Positions 26,297 through 37,101 of a stretch of 64,000 nt of DNA are shown piece after piece. This DNA is from Archilochus colubris (lineage: Eukaryota; Chordata; Aves; Apodiformes; Trochilidae): the NCBI GenBank assembly GCA_023079485.1, contig CM041090.1, positions 8,802,519 through 8,866,518 on the forward strand. Reading direction: 5' to 3'. The translations under genes were made by a program, and so were the position numbers. The notes beneath the pieces are model-generated. The model had not been told where the DNA came from. It worked only from the letters and a program-made list of their open reading frames with translations, and searched no databases. Position 1 is the stretch's first letter; each line of letters starts with the position of its first letter.

Positions 26297-26835
26297 CTGT
26301 GCTGGGTCTGCCTGGGATGGAGTTAATTTCCTTCATAGCAGCTGGTATGGTGGTGTGTTTTGGATTTGTGACCAAAACAATGCTGATAGTACCCCCATGT
26401 TTCAGCTGTTGCTGAGCAGTGTTTTGTACAATGTCAGAGCTTTCTGTGTTTCTGATTCTGCCCTCCCAGTAAATAGACTGGGGATGGGCAGTAGCCTGGG
26501 AGGGGAAACAGCAGGGCAGGTGACCTGACCTAACCAAAGGATATTCCATACTGTTTAATGTCCTGCACAGCAATGGGAAAGGAAAAAAGGGGCTTCTAGG
26601 AAGTTACCCAGGTGGTGAATGGTGAACAGTGGGGTAGATGGTCAATGATTGCCTTTGCATTACTTGCTTTGTTTCCTTTCTCTCTTCTTTTGCTTCTCTG
26701 TTGCTTCTGAAATAATTTTTATCTTGATCCAACATTTTTATTGCTTTTACTCTTCCTTTCCTCTTCCCTAATCCCACTGGAGTGCCATGGGGGTGAAGGG
26801 GTAGGGAGTGAGCAAGTAGCTGTGTGGTTAACAAA
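26297..26835 (+). mobile_element. Solo LTR of an avian endogenous retrovirus (ERVL-like)
   Basis: The sequence starts TGTGCTGGG and continues with CTGGGATGGAGTTAATTTCC, GCAGCTGGTATGG, GTGTTTTGGATTTGTGACC, GCTGAGCAGTG, ACCAAAGGATATTCCATAC and, toward the end, CTAATCCCACTGGAG with GGGAGTGAGCAAGTAGCTG. I recognise this block order as a solo LTR family abundant in bird genomes. No internal viral genes flank it, so it is a recombined relic. The copy is diverged and its 3' terminus is eroded, so the end is approximate. It supports an avian source. No function is implied. Confidence 0.82.
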
Positions 26836-29800
26836 TAGGAGTCTCATAAGGACACATTCCCATAGTATACATCAGTTTACAAGTTATGGATATCAATGAC
26901 TTCTGTGGTGCAAAAGAACTTTGGGCTTATTTAGCATTTCTGGAAATTCTAAGAAGCTCTTCCATAATAAGCTGGTGTGTCTGGTTTTATATGCAGCATA
27001 TTAATAATATTCCATTGTAGCACTGACCAGTAGTGTTCATAGGCAGGTGTGTGGTGGTGCTTTGGTGTGATGCATAAAGGTGGTGAGCTCTTGGAGATGC
27101 TGCTGCACCTTGAGTTGAGTGGTGTGGAGACACATGGCAAGGATTGCCTTTTCAAAGCAGGATAGACCTGTTAGAGAATCTATTCATAAATAAGGAGATC
27201 ACTAAAACTTAAACACTTTCCTATGCTGATATGTCAAAAATCTAAATATTATCTTTAGAAGATTAGCATACTCTTGAATGGACTCTTTTTATCAGAAAGG
27301 GAGTAGTTTACTTTAGAACTGACTGTTGCAGTCCCACTCCTCAGTAAAAATATAATTAGAGCATCCAAGTAAAGTAGTGCAAGTAAATAAAATATTGTGA
27401 GAACTGTTGATTGTAATTCTTTCAGATCAAGCAACAGAGTATACATTTCTACATATGCCAGCTATGAATCCTTAAATAGTTCTGGCTTTCTGGTGCTTCT
27501 TCATTTACTGTGTGCCATTTTATGGCTATCGTGACATACAACTTTCTTCCCATGTTAAAATCTGATAAAGTCTTTCAGTGTTAGTCTTGCTGTTGAGAAG
27601 CAAGCCTAAAGCTTTGAGCTTGCAGGGCTGTAGTCACAGCAGGTCTGTCCACAGCCATGTACACGTTTGCATTCCTGCCACATGCAGTAAGCTTTTTTCT
27701 ATAGACCTCTGTCACTGAGGAATTCAGCAAGGAACAAGAAATCTTCAGTCAGAGAAGGGCCACAACTGTGTGAAAAACTAGCCACACATAAACAGTAAAG
27801 GTCATTAGCAGGCTCCTAAACTCCTAGCTAGGAGTTAGTTTTTTGGATCATTAACGGTAAAAAGCCTAGGAAATGAATAGGACTCAGTGTCCTATTAAAA
27901 ATTAGCCAGACAATTAAAAGGTTTTCCCATTTCTAATGGGAACCAGACCTAATAGCTCATTTTCCCTTGTGTAGTGTGCTGCCTCTGCATTTTGAATTAC
28001 ATTAATTCTGTGTCCTTGTATTTTTAAAGATATATCTTGAAGTATATTTTCTGGATAAGAGCTGTAAATTATTTACAGTAAGGGCAGAGAAAGCTTGGAA
28101 GAAGTAGAATATAGTGTCTCCCTAAGACTGTGCTACTGATTCTATGTCTTGTGACTCTAAAGTAGTACAATTACCTGTGACAGGGTTTCTTCTGGTATTC
28201 CTTGCTTACTCTTAGTAAGGTTGCTGTATTATGTGAGCCCATGAGTTGAAGTGCTCATTTGCTCACAAATGCAGAGCCTTTTTTGGTGTAGGGTGTCTTT
28301 CTTTATAGAGTATTATATATTTCCCTAAACAGAGCTTTATGATTTCAACATCAGCCTTTCTGCTTCCATTTCGAGACAAGTTTCTTGCTGCTGAGTGGAT
28401 GAATGATGGCTATTTAAGATCTATCTTCTCACCTACTGTATATTTTCCTTAGTCCTGAAACGAATTTGGCACAACAAAAATGCAAACAGTGAGCCTTTAT
28501 TATATTAAAATATAATTTTTGGAGAGGTATGTTAAATACTTTCTCTGTCTTTGCATACTTCCAAGGCTGTCTTATAAGGAAAACTTACATTTTTTATAGG
28601 AAAACATAAAAAACAAAAAATAAGCCATATTTTGTGCTGTATGCTTTGCCTGCAGGCCTGTTACTCTGAAGGAAAAGAAGCCTCCAAATTCCCAAACTTG
28701 TTCACTCTGTAGCTGCTACACTCTTTTCTGTCCTCATTCACCAATCTCCCCAATCTCCACCTAAAAGCCTGGTAATAATCAAGGTAATCTAAGAGCTAAT
28801 TTGTCAATACCTTCCTTTTTTTATCCTGAGAGGAAAAAAAGGAAAAATTCAATTTGGACAAGAGAGATTGCAGATAAATGGAGTAGGGATCGGGTGACTA
28901 AAAGGACAAAAGAAAGGCAGAAAAAGATGATCTTCCTCACTAGGTTTCTTTGGTGCTCAGTCCTTCATTTTCACCAGATGCAGAATTCCTTTCTGCAGAG
29001 TGAATTGCCCTGTCATTAACATGAAATTAGCTCCAAATAATCTTGGCCAAGAGCTTTGAAATATATTCGTATAGAGCCACACACTTAAAGCCATGTGGGA
29101 ATCCATGTCAGTTTGCAGATGTGAGACTCTTCTGTGGTACAAATATAGCTGTGTTTGCACAGCACAATATCCAGCTCTGTGGATATCCTGAAGATACAGC
29201 TGTGCTTCCAGTACCAGTGTAACTGTGTTACTGCTCTGCTCTGCCTCCCTGAATGAATGCATCTGTTTCTTTTAGCCAGTCCATTCTAATAATGACTATT
29301 TGCAAACACATGTTGTCCTACAAGTTAAAATACTCCTTCAAGAAATGTAAGTAATTTAGCATGGGCTAGCAGATTAGGTTGAGTGTGAAAATTTGAAGAA
29401 TTCCATGCTTCACTTTTGATCTGTCTTGTTTTTTTTCTACTAATTGTTTTTCCTTGTCTGACTTATTTTTCATCAGTGAGTCTTTTCTGCACTAGGATTA
29501 AAATTTAAAAGCCTAAGAAAAGTTTGAAGAGGTTGTAATTTTTATTTTGTTGTCTAAGTAAGTGCTTAAGATTGTGGTTTCATTTTAATTATGCTATCAA
29601 AAGTACATTGATTGGTACCAAGATTAGCTGAACCTCAATATAATTAACTGATTTTATGTTCATCTACATAATGCTCTCTAAACATAATGAAAATCTGTTG
29701 ATGGTCTTTTTTGTTTGCTTGTTTTAATGTCTTTAACTTCCTCCTTTCTTTAATGTAGTTGTCTTGGTATGTATACATAGGAAGGATATTGGTCTGTGCA

Positions 29801-31434
29801 GGGAAAAAAAAGGTGGAATAAATCTATAAAATTAAGTTCATCAGCCAGTGCCAGACCTGTAATCACTCTGTAGCAGCAGTTACAAGCTCTTATTAATGTT
29901 TGAACATGTAAATAAAGAACTGTCTGAAAGTAATCAGAAATGTCTCTTTTTCACTTTGCAGTCACCTTCTAATTTTTAACAGCCACAAGTTTTACAAAGA
30001 AGTGCCATTTCCTTTCTGAGTGAAAACTGTCCCCAGTTTTAAACCTGAATTATGAGTTTTAAGGCATAGTCCATGCCGTGTGTGCTACTTAGCCTTTGAT
30101 CTTACCATGTTGTATACAGCAAGCAGTCATATTGCACCTGTAGCTGGATAAGAAACCTTCAGCAAAAAAACCCAAAAATCATCTATCCATCTAATACTGT
30201 TTTTTCCACTGAAATGACAGTAGCTCCATGCTCTAGCACAACGTAAATTCTGTATCATAATAATTACATAATGAATAAAATTGTTGTTTGCTATAAATCA
30301 CTGCAACCTTTGGGAGTTCATCACATTGTCAACTAATTCTTTGTAACTTGGAGGTTTGGTGAACCTGAGGTTTTGATTGCAGAAAGCATCTTTTTCCAGA
30401 AAATGTTGCATAATACCTATAACATTTTTAATATATATTGTTATATATGCTATATATCATATTTAATGGGTAAAAGTATTATGCGTATTGAAAACATGTT
30501 GTACTTTTCATTGTTATCTTTAAATTGTCAGGAGGTACTCTGCTCCTGTCTTAAAAAGTGACATTAAGGGTTGTAAAGGCTAGAAGTAACTCCCCATTTC
30601 AAACCTGTCTGAGGAAAATATCCTTTGCTATTCTTCACCATTGCCAGCTAATATCAATCATTATGATCAATGTAAAATTCTACAAAATTTCCAGTAAAGG
30701 AATCCAGCATAATGGAACTGATGTGAGTGTGCCACTTTCTGAATGAGAAATTGGTTGAAAAGATGCATTGGAAGTGACCGCTCATATAGAGCAGTAAAAC
30801 TGCCCTACAGAAGACAGGGCTTTCTTCTGCCAGATGTCATGGGACATACTGGACATGCCCAGTACATGGGTAACTGGTGTGCTTTTTGTCACATGGTTAA
30901 GAGAGGCTTTGCTGCATTTCTGTGGCGAGCAGCTGGAAATGCTTCAATGTGACCAATCTCTGTGGGCTGGTGCTGTCTAGGACTGTTGTTGACCACAGTT
31001 ATATCACCCCAGGAGCTGAAAGTCTTTGAGCAATGAGCTGCTTTGCTCTCAGAAACTGAAATCTTAAAGTGTGTCTATGTGTGTAAACACAGCAAACCAA
31101 GATATACCAAAAATTTGTGCTTTGGTAATTAAAAAGCATGGATATCTTATGGCAGACTAGCCCAAACCAAAGGTCTCTCAGTGCATTGTGGACACCAGAC
31201 TTTTTTCTTAACTTCCATCATCTAACCTAACTAGAACCTAGTGGAGATTTTACATAAATGGTGTAATTGCTTAAATGTACATTTAAATTTAGTTTGAATT
31301 GAAAAGCATTGATATCAGTTAAAATAAGAGTTCTGCCAGTGCTTTTCTATCTCTCCAACTTATGGCACTGCGTTTCATTAATTATATTTTGACAGAAGAA
31401 ATTCTTGCCCCCCACCCCCCCTTTTTTTTTTCAG
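26836..31434. other. FSIP1: Non-coding DNA ending at the FSIP1 exon acceptor
   Basis: No exon could be recognised. The last bases (31401-31434) are a C- then T-rich polypyrimidine tract ending in TCAG, the acceptor of the exon that follows. This stretch is therefore the 3' end of the FSIP1 intron, and the intron's 5' end is not visible. Confidence 0.55.
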
Positions 31435-31981
31435 ACTGAAGAAAAAATGAGCCTCTCTGAAGAGCAGCTTAAGACCCTATTGGAAGAATGTGTGCAGGCT
31501 CCGAGAACAATGAGCAACGTTTCCATGCCAGAGGCTCAGGAATCTCTTTCTTGTGGATTAAGTCCCTCTTGTTACACAAGTCAAGACTCCACTCTTCACT
31601 CCACATCTACTCTTTCCAAAATGTTAGTTGAAGACCATATTGTAGGCATGTTAATGGCTCAGGAAAAGGCTGGAGTTGAAGACAAAAGCTCATGTGTTAA
31701 GGCAGAGAGTGAAATCCCTGGCTACTATATCAGCGAAGCATTGGCTGATAGTCACTTATCAAAGGATTCACTGGCCCAAACAGGGGAACTTGGTGACCTA
31801 GAAGGTTTACAGAAGATGGGAGATAAGAGTATTACTGAAGGTTACTTTATGTCAAGAGCACTCCACAGCAAGAGGTTGAAGAAACCTTCTTTCTTGGGTG
31901 ACCCATTATATTGCATCAGCATGAACAATGAGCCATGCACAGAGGCTGACATTCTCAGCATACCACTGCAAACCAAAGGAG
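31435..31981 (+). CDS. FSIP1: FSIP1 (fibrous sheath-interacting protein 1), long C-terminal exon
   Basis: This is a 547-nt coding exon: a strong acceptor (T-tract then CAG), phase 0 at the start, one extra base at the end, and the donor GGAG|gtgaga. It encodes TEEKMSLSEEQLKTLLEEC at its start, then GYYISEAL about 100 residues on, and GYFMSRALHSKRLKKPSFLG with DPLYCIS near its end. From memory, human FSIP1 has the matching string LSEEQLKCLLDEC, a GYYLTKAL repeat unit and a YFMSKTL / RLKRPSFL / DPLYGIS segment in the same order, so I am confident of the identity. FSIP1 is a coiled-coil-containing protein linked to the sperm fibrous sheath and cilia. Its position next to THBS1 in convergent orientation matches mammals. 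Upstream exons are not in view. Confidence 0.93.
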
Positions 31982-34962
31982 GTGAGACTCTTAACAACTC
32001 TTTAGAATAGGCTTTTGATTATGATGGAAAAAAGAAGCAGGTTCTCAACAGAGGTATGCACCAATACACACTGATTATTGTGGTGGGGACAGGATGTGCT
32101 TTTATAAAGCATAAAACTGTGCCAAAAATAATATACACAAAATAACAGAATGTGTATTAAAATTCTTGCCCTGACATGACTGACTATGCCACTATGACTC
32201 TTGTGAAATACAATATTGATGCTGATTAATTCTGTCACCTGGAAAATAGTGTTGACAACACATACAGATAATCTTTTAGGTAGTAGAAGGTCATGTTCAC
32301 TGTTCTACAGAGAGTAAATATATTCCCAGTAGTTGGTATAACATTTCACACAAATCCAAATGTTTCTTGAATGTTTTTAATGAGGTAAATTTGGTAGTAT
32401 AAAAACAAACATGACCTATCTATGTTAAAAATAAAACATGGTTTTCAGGGAGCTCAAGATTAGATGTACAAGATAACAAAACAAATGCATACTGCATCAT
32501 TTCTATAAAATACTTCAGTTCAGTAAAAAGAAAAATAGACTTTATCTAGAAAAAAAAAATCACCCTATTATAAAAAGATGTTGGAAATGTCTCTATATTT
32601 TATGTCTTATGCTTACAAGCAATTATATAGTGATATTGAAATCTAGATTTACGTTTAGATTTTTAATCTAAACCCACTTTATTTCTGGCAAGCAAACTGT
32701 TCAAATAAGCTGGATTTATGGCAGGTACATCTACATATTTAATTTCGTTTCTAAAAGTTGTAACAGTGTGAAATTGTTTGTGATTAAAGTGCTATAGTTT
32801 AATTTTATTAGAAAACAATAAGTTGTGATAGATCTGTCAGACCTTTGTTATACTGGTAATCAGTTGTGAATTTGGTATAACTTTTTTCACATTCTTTGGG
32901 GTTTTAGAAGAACACCCTAATGCCTGTTTACTTTAAGCATTCCTTAATTATGATCACAACTGTTTCTTTGGTTTGTAATTAATCTTTCTACAGTGAAGGG
33001 AAAGTTAATATTTTTTTTAAAGTGAGTCCACTTATCAGAAATCAAGAAAACTTATTATTAATGTTTTTTACACTGCCAAACTTTGGTATCCACACGCATC
33101 TGCCATATTTGCCCATGATGACATTTGGACCATAGCTGCAATAAGAAGAAAATAGAAATACACCAGCTGTAGAAAAGGTTGGACTTTTTTTTTTTTTTCC
33201 TTTAGCAGGTTAGTTTTCAACTAACCTCATGTTCCAGCCTTGCTCTTCAAGTAGGTGCAAGCATCAGTAGAGTGGAGCAAAGGCAGGAGGAGGTGGTCTG
33301 CCCCAGAGGAGAGTGGGGTGGCAATGGTGGGGATGGGCAACACCACAGGGAACCAGCTCTGCCAGTGACACCCTGACATCAGGCAGGGTACACCCAGCTA
33401 CACTCTGCACTGGTGGCATTCTTCAACAGCTACACTGACAGATATTAAAGTTTACCTGTCTGCATTCACGTGGTTTAAAGTTCTCCCTCCTTGAGTCTGA
33501 ATAGATGTAGTACATTCAGAGTCGTATCTGACTCAGCCCCATGGGCTGTGGGATGGGGTGTGTGAATTCAAGCAAAACACCATGCACTACATTTGCTGTG
33601 TAGTGAAATGAGCAGGTAACTGTTTGTACCTGTTGTGGTAGATATAGGCACCATGAGATAATTTTAGGATAAGATTTCAGCTATTTCATGTTAAAAGTCT
33701 TTGAAGGGAATATGTTAACGTTTATCACATGTGAATTTAAAAATCTTGGGGTCATAATCATGCATCCTCTCAGAGCAATGCAATGGGTGTTTTGATAATC
33801 TGTTTTCAGTAGTGGCTGACTAATATCCAATCATATAGCACTCAGACTTGGATGGTTAGTAAACATCTAGGTTTTATGGTCTTTTTGCTAACCAAGTATT
33901 TTTGGGGGGGAAAGTGCTCTGAATTTTCAGAGTTTGTAGATCTTTTAATTTTTACTAAAAACTTAAACCAAAACCAATTCTATCGTTACAGATATCATTG
34001 TCTCATCAGGCTCTGAGTCTTTGTGTTTGATTTTTAAAAATGGTGTGAACAGGTTATCAATAATTAGGCACAATATAAGTGCAACATGTACAGTCTAAAC
34101 CAGAAAATGCGGATAATTTCCATGGACTTAATTTGTTTCCCACAAGGGTGACCCAGTTCTGTCCTAGGCAATTATTCCTGGCATAAGGAAAAGATTCTGA
34201 TTTTTATTTAATTTATGAAGTTACCTGATGAATTCTATAGGTAAGCTTATTGTTAGTCCAGTCGTGATTAGATGTGCTAATTATATTGAGGGATGAAGAT
34301 CCCAGTGCATTGCCATTTTAAGGCAATTACATCCACAGATGGAGGTGTCAAGTGTATTTTTATTTTAAGAGACATCTACAGCTGAGATTTATTACAGTTG
34401 TAGTTCTAAAGAACATTTAAACATCTATGAATAATCTTTTGTAAAAAGTTTTATTTTCTGGCCTGCCACAATGCTCTTTATGCTCGGTGTAGTGCTCTGT
34501 AAGCAAGAAAACTCTGTGTATGTGAAATGGGCTTAGCAAAATTTCTGTTTTGCAGTCATTTTGGTATTGTAGTCTGTGGTATAGATTTACTGAAATTTAT
34601 TATTTATGGAAAGATTAACATCACTCATATATATATATGAAGGAAACTGTCTTTCAGAGGTAATTCCTTCTTCTTGAAAGTGTCAAGAATTTGTATCAGT
34701 CATATGCATGTAAAACATAGGTGATGTTTACTGAGATAAACAGAAGCTAGACTTACCCACATAAAGATATGAAAAGTTATTTCTCTCTCAATTTTTCTGT
34801 CGTATGAGCCAATTGGTAATTATTTCTAGATTTGTTTGTTTATTTTTTGTTTGGTTTGGGGGAGGTGTTGATTTTTTTTTTTCACAAACTGCTGTTGCTT
34901 CTTTATCTTGCAAAAACTACAGTGCTTGCAACAATTCAGTGTTATTCTTTTCTTTTTTACAG
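31982..34962 (+). other. FSIP1: FSIP1 intron before the favoured last exon
   Basis: It starts gtgaga and ends with a T-rich tract plus TTTTTTACAG. It contains no recognisable repeat or exon. The block at 33240-33440 is less AT-rich than its surroundings, but nothing was recognised in it. Confidence 0.6.
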
Positions 34963-34985
34963 ATGCTGTGAAGACTGAAAGTTGA
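34963..34985 (+). CDS. FSIP1: FSIP1 terminal coding exon (favoured)
   Basis: A pyrimidine-rich acceptor ends in ACAG at 34962. Joining the single leftover G of the previous exon to AT gives an Asp codon, and the frame continues DAVKTES then TGA at 34983-34985. The resulting end, LQTKG-DAVKTES, resembles my memory of the human C-terminus (TK-DAAEECKEP) in position, length and the Asp-Ala start. This is why it is preferred to the alternative at 40369. The exon is tiny in coding length, so the support is splice quality, phase and weak similarity. Confidence 0.62.
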
Positions 34986-35690
34986 GGGGAGGCTGACTTT
35001 ACACTTCTTTACACAACGGGTTTTCTAAAAGTGTAGTTTTCAGACACTCTGAAGGCAATGAATTATCATAATTGAAAACTGTTCCATGAGATGATTTATT
35101 CTCAAGAGGTGATTTTTTTAATCATTATAATACATTGCAGTTTGGTTTCAAAAGAAACTCTTGCACTTGACTAAATTTCCTGGGAGTGCTCTGTCTGATG
35201 AATTAATGTGGACAGCATTTGTGTATCTGATAGACAGACGTGTCTTTGCTCTTGAAAAATACACAATACAACCTGCAAAATTCCATTTCTATAGATTGGA
35301 CTTAATTTAAAAAGTTGTGAAATGTCCATAAAATTTTATTTTTTCTCCTTTACTCACAATCTACTTTTTTTTCATAAAGTTAGTTAGAACCTGGCCTCTG
35401 TTGTGCTATTGCAGTTTGCTGAAGGTTGCAACCTGACTTCTGAGCCCTGACTTGACCAGGCACTTGGTTCTCTGCCCTGGGGCTGTCATCTGAACTGCTC
35501 ATTTGATTGGAGGTAAAGACTTGCAGAAGTCCTCTGCTGGGTCAGAACATCAGCACCAATCTACTCAGCTATGTCTGATTCTTGATCCTGCAGACAATCT
35601 TATCCTCTGGTTAAGAGGTGTAAGTGAGTGTTGAAAGATCACAGTCCCTTGTGAAGGCTTAGGGTCAATAAAAGTGAAGGGGTTCAGAAG
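34986..35690 (+). other. FSIP1: Probable FSIP1 3' UTR
   Basis: It follows the favoured stop codon and ends just past an AATAAA at 35667-35672. A second AATAAA lies at 35765-35770. No reading frame is present. The extent is inferred from the polyadenylation signal only. Confidence 0.5.
35667..35672 (+). terminator. FSIP1: AATAAA polyadenylation signal, candidate for FSIP1
   Basis: A canonical hexamer about 680 bases after the favoured FSIP1 stop. A G-rich stretch (AGTGAAGGGG) follows, as expected of a downstream element. Confidence 0.5.
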
Positions 35691-36655
35691 TTTAACCTGG
35701 GTTGTGGAATGTTATAGTAACAGCAAACTGGAAGAGGCTAATGCATCTGTTTTGTGTTGGAAATAATAAATATTCATTACAAATTTTTGCTTGTCTACTC
35801 TTTAACTATAATTTCTCCAGAATTTTCTACTTAATTACTGAATCAATGGTTAGTTTTTAATTTCATGTGCTGTAGCATTAAGAGTAAGGAGACGTTGTTA
35901 AAAAAACATGGTTTTCTTTTTAAACTTTTTTTGTGAGGCTGGGGAGAGGTGTTCTAGCGAAGGCAACTCAGTAGATTTTTCCCACCAACAAGCTCTCATT
36001 TGGCACACACTAAAAGGACAAAGGATTTCTGAGAGACTGTACAAATCTTCAACACTCAACAAGAAAAGATGTATGGATACAGTCTTGGCTGTACAGTGGG
36101 GATGTTATGGCCTGAACTTCTCTGAATGTTTAAGTTAATTCACATATTGTGCCAGATTTTATTCTCCTTTATGGAGTTGCCAATCGGGGTGGATGTGCAC
36201 TTCTGAGGAAGTGGTAACTGCGTGAATATAGCAGAGATCAAAATCTAAACTAATTTTGATTAATTAAAATTTCAAAGGGGACATTCTGTTTGTGACAAGA
36301 AAGTGTTACTTATTGTTTTATTATCTGATATTTTTACTTGCTTTGAAGCAACCATAATAAGCCCATAGATACTGGGCACTCTGTATAGTTCCATGGGATT
36401 ATTTTAAGCACATTTCATGGAGAAAAATCTTGGAATCTCATCTAGATGTTTTCCATAAAAAATGTAAGCCTATGTCATGATTTCTTCATTGTAGATATAA
36501 TCAAAGCAATAGTGTTAATTTTTAAAAGAGCATTTTCTGTGCATGTATATTTCTCATGCAGGACTGTGCACTGGCTGTAATCTCTTTACAGTCCATTTAT
36601 TTTCACATGGAATTCATATTTTATAGAGTCTTCTCAAAAATGGTGTTGAAGGTTT
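35691..36655. other. Intergenic or alternative FSIP1 intron sequence
   Basis: No gene was recognised. A 76-codon frame at 35908-36138 has no domain or splice context. If the exon at 40369 is used, this stretch is intronic. Confidence 0.4.
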
Positions 36656-37101
36656 GCAGGTCCAAAGGAGGCAACCAGGCTGGTGAAGGGACTCGAGCAT
36701 AGACCCTACGAGGAGAGGCTGAGAGAACTGGGGTTGTTCAGCCTAAAGAAGAGGCGCTCAGGGAGACCTCATCGCTCCTACAACTACCTGAAAGGAGTAG
36801 CCAGGTGGGGTTGGCCTTTTACCAAACGACTTTCAACAAGACAAGAGGGCATGGACTTAAGTGCCAGGAAGTTTAGGTTAGATATTAGAAAGAATTTCTT
36901 TACGGAAAGAGTGATCCGTCATTGGAATGGGCTGCCCACTGAAGTGTGGATTCTCCATCCCTGGAGATATTTAAAAAGAGACTGGATGTGGCACTCAGTG
37001 CCATGGTCTAGCAACCGCAACGGTGGTTCAAGGTTTGGACTCGATGATCTCTGAGGTCCCTTCCAACCCAGCCAATTCTATGATTCTATGATTCTATGAT
37101 A
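36656..37101 (+). mobile_element. CR1 LINE 3' fragment, plus strand
   Basis: It starts within the CR1 reverse transcriptase tail (GTCCAAAGGAGGCAACC), reads [20 protein letters not shown] and [20 protein letters not shown], then the box CTGAGGTCCCTTCCAACCC, and ends in a triple ATTCTATG tail (37078-37100). It closely resembles the copy at 2896-3866 and belongs to the same subfamily. It carries small deletions that shift the frame after SLKKRR and after LPTEV, so its 123-codon open frame is chimeric. Confidence 0.93.

Noticed and set aside
26127..26573. 148-codon minus-strand frame
   Set aside because: Antisense across the solo LTR and a poly-T tract, with a lysine run from the homopolymer. 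No coding content.
28801..29019. 72-codon basic frame (ERKKRKNS, TKRTKERQKK) as a possible FSIP1 coiled-coil exon
   Set aside because: It does not match the FSIP1 segment expected before the 31435 exon, and the basic residues come from A-rich sequence. No matching splice sites.
1..31434. Search for earlier FSIP1 exons (coiled-coil part preceding LSEEQL)
   Set aside because: By eye I found no plus-strand exon encoding the expected Glu/Lys-rich segment. Short exons can be missed by eye, so absence is not proven.
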